DNA from: JAVBTR01 sp031556065
GTDB taxonomy: Bacteria > Bacillota > Clostridia > Christensenellales > Aristaeellaceae
Direction: 5' to 3'
NCBI GenBank assembly: GCA_031556065.1
Contig: JAVBTR010000054.1
Location: 90,366 to 154,365, forward strand
Length of the DNA stretch: 64,000 bases
Numbering within the stretch: the first letter of the stretch is position 1; each line of letters opens with the position of its first letter. The position numbers and the translations under genes were made by a program. The notes beneath the pieces are model-generated. The model searched no databases and was not told where the DNA came from. It saw nothing but the letters and a program-made list of their open reading frames with translations. This document shows, piece by piece, positions 7,614 to 16,580 of the stretch.

Positions 7614-9781
7614 TATGCACCCACCTCCATTTGTTGGCCATACAAAACGACAGTTAGCTTATCTCCTTCCAAAAGGGTCAGCCTCACATTCTCTGAGGTT
7701 ACGTAAACTTCTACCCGTCTGCCAAACAGCGTGAGCTTCAGCTTCAGGCTGGTCCAGCTTTCCGGCAGCTTGGGTGCCATTTCGATATGGCCTCTATCGG
7801 TTTTAAGCCCTAAGAACCCATACACAATGCTCACCCATGCCGCCGCCAGAGAGGTGGTGTGAAGGCCTTCTGTGGTATTGTTGTTGTAGTTATCCAAATC
7901 CAGGCGGGTGGCGAAACCGAAGAAACGATAAGCATCTTGGCTAAGTCCAAGCCATGAAGCCACCACCGAATGAATGGACGGCGAAAGAGAGCTTTCGTGA
8001 ATGCAGCGGGATTCATAATAATCGTAATTGGCGCGAATCTCTTCCAAAGTGAAATCCGAAGGATGCAAGAATATGGCCATTAATATATCCGGCTGCTTGA
8101 TCATATCGGTGCGGTAAATGCGGTCATAGCTCCAATGGTGGTAAAGGGGAAATTCGTTTTGAGGGATGCTGTGAATATCCAAATGAGGCAGGCTGAAATA
8201 ACCCTCATGCTGAGGAAATACGTTATCCTCGCGCTTTTCAAGTATCATATGCTCCGCGCAACACTTGAAGTTTTCAAGCTCCTCATGGCTGACAGCTAAC
8301 CGTTTCTTTACTTCCGGTGCGCTTTCAAGCACCTTTACAGCCGCCTCTAATGCCTTTTTACCCATGAAATTGGTATAGAAATTGTTGTTGACCATCATGT
8401 GGAATTCATCCGGCCCCATGACGCCGTAATAGCCAAAGCCGGTTTTGTCCTGATTCCAATTCCCTCGGGAAATACAATAGCGGGCGATTTCCACCAGCAT
8501 TTGCGCGCCCTCATTATGAAGAAACGCGGTATCTCCCGTCAAGTGGTAATAATATTCAATAGCATAGGCCACCGATGTGGAGGGCTGCATTTGCAAGCTG
8601 GCGTGCTGCCATAGGTTACAAGCCTCGTTGCCGTTTAATGTGGCAATGGGATAGCATGCGCCTTTCAAATCCAGCTGCTCTGCCCTTTTAATGGCTTGAG
8701 GCAAGGTTTGGTAGCGGTACATGAGCAGATTCTTGGCCGCCTTGGGATCCGTTAACAAATAAGGCGCCAAACAATAGGTTTCCGTATCCCAAAAGGCATG
8801 GCCGTTGTAAGCTTCCCCTGTAAGGCCTTTGGCGCCAATGTTGCTTCCAGGGATGGCCCCACGGTAAGTCTGGTGCAATTGGAACAGGCAAAAACGAATA
8901 CCCTGGCGGTTCATTGGATCCCCGCCGATCTCCACATCGTTTTCCTGCCAGAAATGAGCATAATGGTCTGTGTTTTCCGCTTTCAGCGTTTCAAACGCTG
9001 GCGCTTCCTGTGCAGCCCTGAGGGCCTGCGCCGCTGTGGCATCCCGTAAAACAGCGATGACTTTATCGATCACTACCGTTTCCCCGGGCTTTAGTGAAAG
9101 GGAAAGTACCGTGCCCATCCGGTGGGTCTGTTCTTTAAATGCTTCCTCGCCATCCATGGAAAGCTTATACCCATAGGAAACCCTTTGGCCGGTGGTAGTG
9201 GTTTTAAGGGTCATGGCCCCTTGACGCTTTTCTACGGCCTGCCATTGGCAGCGCCCGGTATTTTGATGCTTGATGGTGCCGTCGATGCCCAGGGTAAGCT
9301 TTATTTCCATAGGCGCATCAGCGGTCAAGGTCATGCGCTGGGCAGCTAAATGGTTATGCGCCATGGAAACAAGGCGTTCAAAAAGGATATTCACTCTTCC
9401 ATTTTTGCAGCCATATACGGTTTCCCGGCGCAAAAGACCCTTTTCCATATCCAGGGTTCTTGAAAAGTGCTCTGCCTTGGGCGATTGCAAATCCATATCC
9501 GTCTTAAACAAATCGGCACAAGTGACCATGTAATGGGTCTGCTTCACGATGCCCTTATAGCCGCCGGGACCTTCTTCCCCATCCAGCTCATAAACACCAT
9601 TTAAATAGGTACCACGGAGGCTTTTTTCGCCCATGCCCTCTTCGATATAGCCCCGAACACCCATGTACTCGTTAGCCAGTGCAAAGACGCTTTCAGCCAC
9701 AAGGCTATGGGCAGGATCGAACCCCTCTTCCGCCACGGTAAAATCCCCAGGCTTGAAGTAAACATCCGCAATCTTAGGCAT
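7613..9781 (-). CDS. Glycoside hydrolase family 65 protein (disaccharide phosphorylase type)
   Basis: A 722-residue GH65 enzyme. The family mostly phosphorolyses alpha-glucobioses (maltose, trehalose, kojibiose, nigerose) to beta-glucose 1-phosphate. MGPDEFHMMVNNNFYTN near residue 470 carries the general acid glutamate, FWDTETY near residue 330 lies in the (alpha/alpha)6 barrel, and HESSLSPSIHS near residue 610 matches the phosphate-binding segment. The acceptor-loop region reads NEACNLWQH rather than the NGEE...EWEI pattern of maltose and kojibiose phosphorylases, so a different acceptor is plausible. AGGAG precedes the ATG. It follows the permease after nine bases in the same operon. The absence of a C-terminal carbohydrate module suggests a cytoplasmic enzyme. 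Confidence 0.9.
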   Translation of the reverse strand: MPKIADVYFKPGDFTVAEEGFDPAHSLVAESVFALANEYMGVRGYIEEGMGEKSLRGTYLNGVYELDGEEGPGGYKGIVKQTHYMVTCADLFKTDMDLQSPKAEHFSRTLDMEKGLLRRETVYGCKNGRVNILFERLVSMAHNHLAAQRMTLTADAPMEIKLTLGIDGTIKHQNTGRCQWQAVEKRQGAMTLKTTTTGQRVSYGYKLSMDGEEAFKEQTHRMGTVLSLSLKPGETVVIDKVIAVLRDATAAQALRAAQEAPAFETLKAENTDHYAHFWQENDVEIGGDPMNRQGIRFCLFQLHQTYRGAIPGSNIGAKGLTGEAYNGHAFWDTETYCLAPYLLTDPKAAKNLLMYRYQTLPQAIKRAEQLDLKGACYPIATLNGNEACNLWQHASLQMQPSTSVAYAIEYYYHLTGDTAFLHNEGAQMLVEIARYCISRGNWNQDKTGFGYYGVMGPDEFHMMVNNNFYTNFMGKKALEAAVKVLESAPEVKKRLAVSHEELENFKCCAEHMILEKREDNVFPQHEGYFSLPHLDIHSIPQNEFPLYHHWSYDRIYRTDMIKQPDILMAIFLHPSDFTLEEIRANYDYYESRCIHESSLSPSIHSVVASWLGLSQDAYRFFGFATRLDLDNYNNNTTEGLHTTSLAAAWVSIVYGFLGLKTDRGHIEMAPKLPESWTSLKLKLTLFGRRVEVYVTSENVRLTLLEGDKLTVVLYGQQMEVGA

Positions 9782-9790
9782 ACATTTCTC

Positions 9791-10702
9791 CTATCCTTTG
9801 ATGCCGGCGGACATAACATTTTGGGTAATTTGCCGCTGGAACAAAATGAAAATGATAATCGGCGGAATGATCGAAAACACAATAGCGCGAATGATATCGA
9901 TGGTATTGACACGAAGGGAGGTACGATAAGCAAACAAGCGCACCATAACCGTTTCAAGCTTGGTATTGTTAAGCACCAGGTAAGGCAAAAGGAAGTCCGA
10001 CCAGGAGGCCGTTACAGCATAAATGATGATAACAATATTAATCGGCATTGAAAGGGGCATCACGATTTTAAAAAACAAAGAAAAGTCGTTGCAGCCATCC
10101 AGCCGCGCCGCTTCCAAAAGGGAATCGGGCATATCGTCGTAAAAGCTTTTAAACAGAATTACATAAAACGCGTTTGCCCCAATGCACAGCCACAGGGGCA
10201 AAAAGGTTTTGGTAAGCCCCAGGTTAGTCAGGTTAATAAATAATGGTACAAGGGATGTGGTAGCAGGGAGCATCAAGGACAGCATGATCAGCCCATGCAC
10301 CAGCTTGTAGCCATGTGGCTTTAGCCGGGATAAGCCATAAGCCAGCAAGCCATTGAATATCAGTGCTGAAACCACAGAGCCTATCACCACATAAAAGCTG
10401 TTTAAGTAGTAGTTGAAAAACTTCATTTGCTTCCAGGTTTCAACATACCCATCGAAGCTGAACACGTCTGGGAAAAGCTGGAAGACAAACTGTCCTTTAC
10501 CGATTTTAATGCCGTTGTTAAATTCCTTAATATCCTTAAATCCAGTGCAAATGACCCATACCAGGGGCATCACGCAAAGGAGCAGGATCACTAAGCAAAC
10601 AGCGAACATCAAGGTATAGCCCAATTTAACAGAGGGCTTTGTTAAATCGTATGCGCGGACTGCGCCATCGTTCTTTTCCCGGAGTTTGCGAAAACCCGCC
10701 AT
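9791..10702 (-). CDS. ABC sugar transporter permease, MalG/AraQ type
   Basis: A 303-residue inner-membrane permease of the carbohydrate uptake transporter-1 family with six predicted membrane segments. The EAA loop that docks the ATPase reads EAARLDGCNDFSLFFKIVMPLS near residue 195. It pairs with the MalF-type permease 15 bases upstream and the binding protein at the start of the operon. No ATPase is encoded in the operon, so the system probably shares a housekeeping MsmX-like ATPase encoded elsewhere, as is usual in Firmicutes. Confidence 0.95.
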   Translation of the reverse strand: MAGFRKLREKNDGAVRAYDLTKPSVKLGYTLMFAVCLVILLLCVMPLVWVICTGFKDIKEFNNGIKIGKGQFVFQLFPDVFSFDGYVETWKQMKFFNYYLNSFYVVIGSVVSALIFNGLLAYGLSRLKPHGYKLVHGLIMLSLMLPATTSLVPLFINLTNLGLTKTFLPLWLCIGANAFYVILFKSFYDDMPDSLLEAARLDGCNDFSLFFKIVMPLSMPINIVIIIYAVTASWSDFLLPYLVLNNTKLETVMVRLFAYRTSLRVNTIDIIRAIVFSIIPPIIIFILFQRQITQNVMSAGIKG

Positions 10703-10717
10703 ATGAACCGCTCCTTT

Positions 10718-11596
10718 CTAGATATCTTTTGGCTTGTTCACCTTGTTATAGAACAAGGTCAATGCAATGAGGATCAGTGAAACAATCACCGACAAAGCGG
10801 ATGCGCGGCCATAATCAAACTTATCAAAGGCGAAGCGGTACACCAACTGCATAATGGAAATGGATGCGTTGTTGGGGCCGCCATTGGTCATGACCATAGG
10901 CTCGTAAAGGATTTGGAAAACCGCAATGATCTGCAAAATCAGCAGGGTTCGGCCAAGATTGTAAATATTGGGCAGCGTAATATGCTGGATACGCTGGCGC
11001 ACATTCGCACCATCGATAATGGCGGCTTCAAAAAGCTCCGGGTTAATCCCCTGTAAGCCCGCCAGATAGATCAGTGCCGTGGAGCCCGCGCCTTTCCATG
11101 TCATGGTTACAACAATCATGGGAATGACAAGGGTTGAATTGCTTAACCAGTTGTTGCCCGGCAGCCCCAAAGAGTTCAGAAGCATGTTCAGGCCCCCGGA
11201 ATTGCCCGCCATAAATAAAAACCGCCAAAGGAACACCGTAGCCAGCCCCGGCACGATGTTCGGCAGATAAATTGCCACACGAAACAGGGATTTTCCATAA
11301 GTCATTTCATTAATCAAAATAGCCATTACAATAGGCACTAAAAAGCCAATTACAAGAGACCAGAAGGTATATTTAAACGTGTTGATAAGGGCTGGCAAAA
11401 AATCGGGATGTTTGGCAACATAGATGAAGTTATCAAATCCCACAAATTGCACTGTTCTGGTGCCTTGGGTTTCATAAAGGGCCAAGCGTATAGATTGCAC
11501 CAGCGGCACCCATACAAAAAATGCGAAAAGGATAACACCGGGCAGCATAATAAGCCAAGCGATCAAGTCTCTTTTTAACCGTGCGGAAGAGGTCAT
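10718..11596 (-). CDS. ABC sugar transporter permease, MalF/UgpA type
   Basis: A 292-residue permease partner. The first membrane helix (LIAWLIMLPGVILFAFFVW) and the EAA loop EAAIIDGANVRQRIQHITLP near residue 190 are clear. It sits between the solute-binding protein and the MalG-type permease, in the canonical order for a sugar importer. Its AAGGAGGGTTTAAG leader gives a normal ribosome binding site before the ATG. Confidence 0.95.
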   Translation of the reverse strand: MTSSARLKRDLIAWLIMLPGVILFAFFVWVPLVQSIRLALYETQGTRTVQFVGFDNFIYVAKHPDFLPALINTFKYTFWSLVIGFLVPIVMAILINEMTYGKSLFRVAIYLPNIVPGLATVFLWRFLFMAGNSGGLNMLLNSLGLPGNNWLSNSTLVIPMIVVTMTWKGAGSTALIYLAGLQGINPELFEAAIIDGANVRQRIQHITLPNIYNLGRTLLILQIIAVFQILYEPMVMTNGGPNNASISIMQLVYRFAFDKFDYGRASALSVIVSLILIALTLFYNKVNKPKDI

Positions 11597-11669
11597 CTTA
11601 AACCCTCCTTATAGTTGAAAAGCGGGAGAGCCGTATATCGACTCCCCCGCATATGGGGCGTAAGAAATC

Positions 11670-13034
11670 TTACTTATTGATGCTGGCGTCCAAGATGTCT
11701 TGGAAGTTCGCCTGAGCGATATCAAGCAGCGCCTGGATATCAGCGTCGGCATCGGTCAGAACAGCCTGGAGCACTTTGGTCAGTTCCGCATACATATCCT
11801 GGGTAGCAGCGGGTTCTTCCAGCTTGAGGTTATTGGGAGCGGACACAGCGTCAAAGTAACCAGCGACCTGCGCGGGATCCACATTGGCGTATTCGTCCAG
11901 CACAGCCTGCTTCTGGGCAGCCAGTTCCGCATCGCTCCATACAGGGAAATCGCGGATAACAGCAATACCATTGTCTACACGGTACTGAGCATCAGCCTTG
12001 AGGCCGGCGATAACAGCGTCGTTCAGAACGGGAGCCTTGCCCATGACTTCCAGGTAATCCAGCGCGGCGTTGACTTCATCATCAGTTGCGTTAGCAGCAA
12101 ACATGTAGCAGGTACCGCCGGAGAGGCTGTGTGCTTCGGTGCCAGCAGGAATGCCGAAGATAAGGGTGGATTCGGTGGCTAAGCCATTGGAAGCAAGCTG
12201 GCTCACGCCGTCGTTGGCGCCAATGTACATTGCAGCAGAACCGGTAGCAACGTTGGTCCAGCCGGTTCCCCAGTTTTCACTGGTGGGATCGGACGTGAGA
12301 ATGTCATACTTCCACTTCATGTCGCGAACCATTTCCATAGCAGCCTTGACTTCTGCGCTGTTAAGGTTGGCCGTCCACTTGCCATCGGCATCCTGGGATT
12401 CGAGGATCGCGCCGAAGGTCCAAGCGATGTTGGAGAAGTGCCAGCCGCCTGCATTGTCCTGTGCCAAGAGGCAAAGGCCAGCAGCGCCGGTTTCTTCCTT
12501 AATCTTCACGGAAGCTTCGATCAGTTCAGTCCAGGTCTTGGGTGCAATAACCACATCATTTTCGTCAACCAAGCCGGCTTCACGGAACAATTCCGCATTG
12601 GCAACTACGCCCAGAGCGTAAGCATCACGCGGCATGCCGTACACGCGGCCGTCTTTGGTCAGCAGTTCGCGGATAGAGGGGTTCATTTTATCCAGCCAGC
12701 CGCGGGCTTCCAGCAGATCCGTAACGTCTCTTACAAAGCCGCCGGCGATCAGCTTCTGGGGTTCAGTGAACCAAGGCTGGAAGATAGTGGGGGTCTGGCC
12801 CGCTTCGGCCATGGGTACGAAGGTATCCAGTGCATACTCGTAATTGGCTCTATCGATCACAACATCGGGGTGAGTTGCTTCAAATGCGGGGATGTAGTAA
12901 TCTTCGTGGGTTGCGATTGCATCCGGTTCGGTGTCAGCAGGGTAGATGCCCAGCTTCAGGGTGGTGGCCGCCAGCGCGGAAGTAGCGCCTAAGCACAGTG
13001 TCAGAGCGAGAACGATGGCTAACAGTTTTTTCAT
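11670..13034 (-). CDS. Extracellular sugar-binding protein of the ABC importer
   Basis: A 454-residue family-1 type solute-binding protein, first gene of the importer operon. The N-terminus has a clear signal peptide ending in SALAATT. The cysteine in LTLCLG is not in a good lipobox context (the preceding residues are not Gly, Ala or Ser), so the protein may be released or held by another route rather than lipid-anchored. Motifs such as YGMPRDAYALGVVANAELF and FSGG-like SLSGGTCYMFA fit the family. AAGGAGGG precedes the ATG. The gene is expressed from the promoter at 13108-13136. Confidence 0.93.
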   Translation of the reverse strand: MKKLLAIVLALTLCLGATSALAATTLKLGIYPADTEPDAIATHEDYYIPAFEATHPDVVIDRANYEYALDTFVPMAEAGQTPTIFQPWFTEPQKLIAGGFVRDVTDLLEARGWLDKMNPSIRELLTKDGRVYGMPRDAYALGVVANAELFREAGLVDENDVVIAPKTWTELIEASVKIKEETGAAGLCLLAQDNAGGWHFSNIAWTFGAILESQDADGKWTANLNSAEVKAAMEMVRDMKWKYDILTSDPTSENWGTGWTNVATGSAAMYIGANDGVSQLASNGLATESTLIFGIPAGTEAHSLSGGTCYMFAANATDDEVNAALDYLEVMGKAPVLNDAVIAGLKADAQYRVDNGIAVIRDFPVWSDAELAAQKQAVLDEYANVDPAQVAGYFDAVSAPNNLKLEEPAATQDMYAELTKVLQAVLTDADADIQALLDIAQANFQDILDASINK

Positions 13035-13084
13035 GAGATTTAACCCTCCTTATAAATTTGGAAGCGCCATGTTGTATTTGGTTG

Positions 13085-13100
13085 AGTTTTACGTTCAACT
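13085..13100. promoter_or_regulatory. Candidate LacI-type operator, downstream copy
   Basis: AGTTTTACGTTCAACT shares the GTTTTACG half-site with the better palindrome at 13140. It lies directly after the -10 of the importer promoter, at about the transcription start, where a bound repressor would block initiation. Assignment to the neighbouring LacI protein is inference. Confidence 0.5.
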
Positions 13101-13107
13101 TGGCATG

Positions 13108-13136
13108 AGTATAGCATAGTCATTTCTATGTGTCAA
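13108..13136 (-). promoter_or_regulatory. Strong sigma-A promoter of the importer operon
   Basis: On the minus strand TTGACA (13131-13136) and TATACT (13108-13113) are spaced by 17 bases, with TGC before the -10. It drives the binding protein, two permeases, GH65 and beta-helix genes. Confidence 0.85.
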
Positions 13137-13139
13137 TAG

Positions 13140-13155
13140 GGTTTTACGCAAAACC
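13140..13155. promoter_or_regulatory. Candidate LacI-type operator, upstream copy
   Basis: GGTTTTACGCAAAACC is a near-perfect 16-base palindrome with a central CG, typical of LacI-family operators. It ends the -35 flank of the importer promoter and is 55 bases centre-to-centre from the second copy, close to five helical turns, which would allow looping. Confidence 0.6.
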
Positions 13156-13208
13156 GACAAAAACTTTTATATTTTTTTGACAGACACTTTTCAAACCCAT
13201 TACCGGTG

Positions 13209-13217
13209 TGCTATAAT
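13209..13217 (+). promoter_or_regulatory. Extended -10 promoter of the lacI-type gene
   Basis: TGCTATAAT is an extended -10 element 46 bases before the chosen TTG start. The best -35 at normal spacing is weak (TTTTCA at 13188-13193), which suits a modestly expressed regulator. Confidence 0.6.
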
Positions 13218-13262
13218 GCATTAACAACAAATGATAAACCAAAGAAGGGGGGGCGTGCAGCC

Positions 13263-14282
13263 TTGGCAACCATTAAAGACGTGGCGCGTATCACAGGGGT
13301 ATCCGCGACCACCGTTTCCAATGTGATTCATGGCAACGCCAACCGGGTATCCCCGGAAATGGTAGAAAAAATTCAAAACGCCATACGCGAGCTGAATTAT
13401 GTGCCCAATATGTCCGCGCGGGCACTGAAAAGCAGCGCGTCAAAAATCATCGCGGTTATTAATCACCTCGTTCCCTTACAAAGCGGCGGCTTTTTTCAAG
13501 ACCCGTTCCATGGGGCGCTGCTGGCAGGCATAGAACGAACGCTGCGCAAAAGCGGCTACTACCTAATGACTCGTACCATCGACACCGTACCGGAACTGCT
13601 GTCGCTGTTAAACAATTGGTCCATCGACGGGCTAATTTTAACAGGCATCTTCCCCAGCCAGTTTTACCAAAGTCTATTAGAACAAAAGATTCCCTTTCTT
13701 TTGATTGACAGCTATATTAACGACGACAGCGTTTTACAGATACGCTTAGAAGACGAGCAGGGCGGCTATATTGCTGCAAAGTATTTATTGGAAAAAGGGC
13801 ACCGGAAGATTTTATTTTTAGGGCCGCCCATTCATGAAGGCGGCGTTATTCACAGACGTTTTCTGGGGTTTGAAAAAGCAATGGCAGAATACGGCCTTAA
13901 GGTAAGCAAGAAAAACGTATATCAACGTGAAATCGGTATCGATGAAAACATCAGCCTTGGACGTGAATTAGCCAAGCGGAAGGACTTTACCGCCGCTTTC
14001 GCCACAGCCGATATTCTTGCCGCAGGCGTCATATCCGGCCTGCAAGAATGCGGACGGCACGTTCCTGAGGATATTTCCATTATCGGGTTCGACGATTTAA
14101 ACATTGCCCGCATCACCAGCCCACCGCTGACCACCGTGCATCAGGATGTGGTTAAGCGCGGCGCTACCGCTGCGGCCATGCTGGTTTCCCAGATCACTTC
14201 CCCCGATGAGCAGCCCAAGCGGGTTGTCATGCCCATCAGCATTGTGGAACGCGCAAGCGTAAAGGAGATTCAGTTAACATGA
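13263..14282 (+). CDS. LacI family transcriptional regulator
   Basis: A 339-residue repressor. The N-terminal helix-turn-helix ATIKDVARITGVSATTVSNV is canonical, followed by the hinge NMSARALKS near residue 52 and a periplasmic-binding-protein-like effector domain. The start is TTG at 13263, because the family always begins just before ATIKDVA and GAAGGGGGGG lies upstream; longer frames would include the -10 element. It is divergent from the sugar importer and overlaps the second GH65 gene by four bases (ATGA), so it should sense the island's sugar and repress the importer through the two operators. Effector identity is unknown. Confidence 0.93.
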   Translation: MATIKDVARITGVSATTVSNVIHGNANRVSPEMVEKIQNAIRELNYVPNMSARALKSSASKIIAVINHLVPLQSGGFFQDPFHGALLAGIERTLRKSGYYLMTRTIDTVPELLSLLNNWSIDGLILTGIFPSQFYQSLLEQKIPFLLIDSYINDDSVLQIRLEDEQGGYIAAKYLLEKGHRKILFLGPPIHEGGVIHRRFLGFEKAMAEYGLKVSKKNVYQREIGIDENISLGRELAKRKDFTAAFATADILAAGVISGLQECGRHVPEDISIIGFDDLNIARITSPPLTTVHQDVVKRGATAAAMLVSQITSPDEQPKRVVMPISIVERASVKEIQLT

Positions 14283-16321
14283 ACTGGCAGTTGGAACAGC
14301 AAGGATACGATAATACCCTGGCGGTGGCCCTTGGCAACCGTTTTTTAATGGGAAACGGCTACATGGGTGTTCGTGGAACACTGGAGGAGGCCGGAAAAGA
14401 TAAGCTGGCCGCTATTAACCTGGCTGGAATCTATGATAAGGTGGGCGATGGCTGGAGGGAACCCCTCAACGCACCTAACCCCTTTTATGTGATCCATCCT
14501 TTTTCAGAAAAGGAAATGGTTTCCCACAAGCAAGGGTTGGATATCCATTGGGGCCTTCAATACCGGGAAACCGTTTATCCCGGCGGCACCATTTGTGCAA
14601 AGCGCTTTTGCTCTATGGCTGATGCGCATTTGCTGGCCCTTTCCTATGAATGCCAAGGGAGCCCCGTTCATTGGCAAATCGATACGGATGTATGGGACAT
14701 CAACGGCCCCCACTTTGTTTCCATTGAAACGGAGTTTAGTGAAAATGGCATATGCGTCCTTTGCAAAACTGGCAGCGGCCAAAAGGTAGCGGTAGCCGCC
14801 AAAGTACAGGGAGACATGATAGAAAAAGAGGGCAACGGCTTTAAAATTCAAGGCTCGTTTACAATGCTTGCCGCCATCTACCATTCAGTGGATGGCAACG
14901 ATCCGCAGGCTCTTTCTAAAGCTGCTCTGGCTGCCGTCCCTTCTTACGATGCGCTGCTTAATGCCCATAGAAAGGTTTGGGAGGAACTCTGGCAAAACGC
15001 GGAAGTGGCTATTGATGGAGACGAGGAAGCAGAATTCGCGCTGAACTACTCGCTGTATCATTTAATGTCCGTCGCCCCACGGCACAGTGATAGCCTATCC
15101 ATTGCCGCAAGAGGCCTTTCCGGGCAAACCTATAAAGGGGCGGTTTTCTGGGATACAGAAATGTTTATGCTGGATTTTTTAATGAACAGCATGCCCAAAA
15201 GTGCCGCCGCCACATTGCGTTACCGAATCGATACCCTTCAAGGGGCTAAGGAGAAGGCCCGGTTCTACGGCTATCGAGGGGCCTTCTACGCCTGGGAAAG
15301 CCAAGAGGGCGGTTTTGACGCCTGCTCCGATTACAATGTAACCGATGTGTTCACTGGCCGTCCCATGCGTACCTTCTTTAAAGACAAGCAGTACCATATT
15401 TCCGCCGCCGTGGTCTACGGCCTTATGTCCTATCTGCGCCACACCGGGGATGATTCCTTGCTTGAATCCGGCGGCGCAGAGGTGATCTTCCAGTGCGCCA
15501 GGTTTTACCACAGCCTGCTTGTGAAGCATGTGGAAAAAGAGACTTTTGAAATTTGGGATGTGATCGGTCCCGACGAATACCACGAGCGGGTGGATAATAA
15601 CTTTTACACCAACGAAATGGCCCGTTTCGTGTTTGAAACCGCTTGGGAATTAAAAGACCGTTACCCAGCTGAATACGAAAAAGAACTGAATGACTTTTAC
15701 CAAGCCAGCCAAAAACTCAAAAGGCAAGTCCCCAATAAAAACGGGGTCATTGCTCAATTCGATGGGTATTTTAATTTGGAGGATGTTTCTGTAAGTGAAG
15801 TGCGCTCCCGGCTTTTGCATGAAAAAGAATACTGGGGCGGGGCTTATGGCGTGGCCACCCATACACAGGTGATCAAGCAGGCGGACGTGGTCGCTCTGCT
15901 GTACATGCTGCGGGATCAATACACCCAGGACGCAATGAAAGCCAACTACGATTACTACGAATCTCGCACCGAGCACGGTTCTTCTTTAAGCGCCTGTATG
16001 TATTCTCTGATTGCCTGCCTTATTGGCCGTCCGCAGGAAGCTTACCCCTTGTTTATGAAATCCGCCAAGGCCGATCTGGTAACGGGCGGCAAAGAATGGG
16101 CAGGGCTTGTGTACATCGGCGGTACCCACCCGGCGGCCGCCGGGGGTGCGTACATGACACTGAAAAACGGTTTCCTAGGTTTTACCATCGAAAACGACAC
16201 CTTCGCCTTCAAGCCCAACCTTCCTGCCCATTGGAAAAAGGTGATCATGCCCTTTACTTTTAAGGGGATCGACTACGTGGTCACCGCATCCAAGGATAAC
16301 TTTCGCATTAGTCCCCGCTAA
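14279..16321 (+). CDS. Glycoside hydrolase family 65 protein, second copy
   Basis: A 680-residue GH65 enzyme, somewhat shorter than the usual 740-770. DVIGPDEYHERVDNNFYTNE near residue 425 contains the general acid glutamate, FWDTEMFML near residue 300 is the barrel motif, and HGSSLSACMYS near residue 570 is the phosphate-binding region. The acceptor region VTDVFTGRPMRTFF differs from the first GH65 copy, so the two probably use different alpha-glucosides or chain lengths. It is translationally coupled to the LacI gene. No beta-phosphoglucomutase, the normal partner for beta-glucose 1-phosphate, is present in the window. The exact substrate is unassigned. Confidence 0.9.
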   Translation: MNWQLEQQGYDNTLAVALGNRFLMGNGYMGVRGTLEEAGKDKLAAINLAGIYDKVGDGWREPLNAPNPFYVIHPFSEKEMVSHKQGLDIHWGLQYRETVYPGGTICAKRFCSMADAHLLALSYECQGSPVHWQIDTDVWDINGPHFVSIETEFSENGICVLCKTGSGQKVAVAAKVQGDMIEKEGNGFKIQGSFTMLAAIYHSVDGNDPQALSKAALAAVPSYDALLNAHRKVWEELWQNAEVAIDGDEEAEFALNYSLYHLMSVAPRHSDSLSIAARGLSGQTYKGAVFWDTEMFMLDFLMNSMPKSAAATLRYRIDTLQGAKEKARFYGYRGAFYAWESQEGGFDACSDYNVTDVFTGRPMRTFFKDKQYHISAAVVYGLMSYLRHTGDDSLLESGGAEVIFQCARFYHSLLVKHVEKETFEIWDVIGPDEYHERVDNNFYTNEMARFVFETAWELKDRYPAEYEKELNDFYQASQKLKRQVPNKNGVIAQFDGYFNLEDVSVSEVRSRLLHEKEYWGGAYGVATHTQVIKQADVVALLYMLRDQYTQDAMKANYDYYESRTEHGSSLSACMYSLIACLIGRPQEAYPLFMKSAKADLVTGGKEWAGLVYIGGTHPAAAGGAYMTLKNGFLGFTIENDTFAFKPNLPAHWKKVIMPFTFKGIDYVVTASKDNFRISPR

Positions 16322-16415
16322 TGAAATGGGCACCTAATGTGGGATGGCTGCACTTATCCAGCAAAATCTTTCCCTCATGCAAAGCAATGGCCTTGGCGGC
16401 ATTCCGAATAGCCAT
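16308..16415 (-). pseudogene. 5' remnant of a NUDIX hydrolase gene
   Basis: A 35-codon minus-strand frame starting MAIRNAAKAIALHEGKILLD matches the start of small NUDIX (MutT-type) hydrolases, whose first strand reads IRNxxKAIIxxDGKILL. GAAGGA lies at the right distance before the ATG. Homology stops near residue 22, before any NUDIX box, and the frame then runs into the 3' end of the convergent GH65 gene and stops. It looks like a gene beheaded when the carbohydrate island was joined here. The call rests on a short match. Confidence 0.55.
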
Positions 16416-16516
16416 AGAAATTCATCCTTCGCTTTCCTGTTTTAGCTAATTATCAGGCTTTTCAAAAAGGTTCAGATGTGGTTGAAGCGCAAAATCGTCT
16501 GCCAAAGGCATACAGG

Positions 16517-16569
16517 ATGGTACGCCGACAAAGCTATTTTGCGCTGAGCCCGCAGATGGGCCTTTTTCA
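16517..16569. repeat. Intergenic repeat, copy 1
   Basis: The segment begins ATGGTAC and ends GCTGAGCCCGCAGATGGGCC followed by TTTTTCA. A diverged, longer copy with the same ends lies at 42339-42408. Both sit at the 3' side of a minus-strand gene (era here). On the plus strand GCCC...GGGC followed by five T residues could also serve as a weak terminator for the GH65 gene. The flanking stretch 16416-16516 shows nothing else. Confidence 0.45.
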
Positions 16570-16580
16570 ACAGCAGATAT

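Noticed and set aside
13177..13182. TTGACA as -35 of the lacI-type promoter
   Set aside because: It is 29 bases from the TATAAT at 13212, too far for a normal spacer; the extended -10 is the better explanation.
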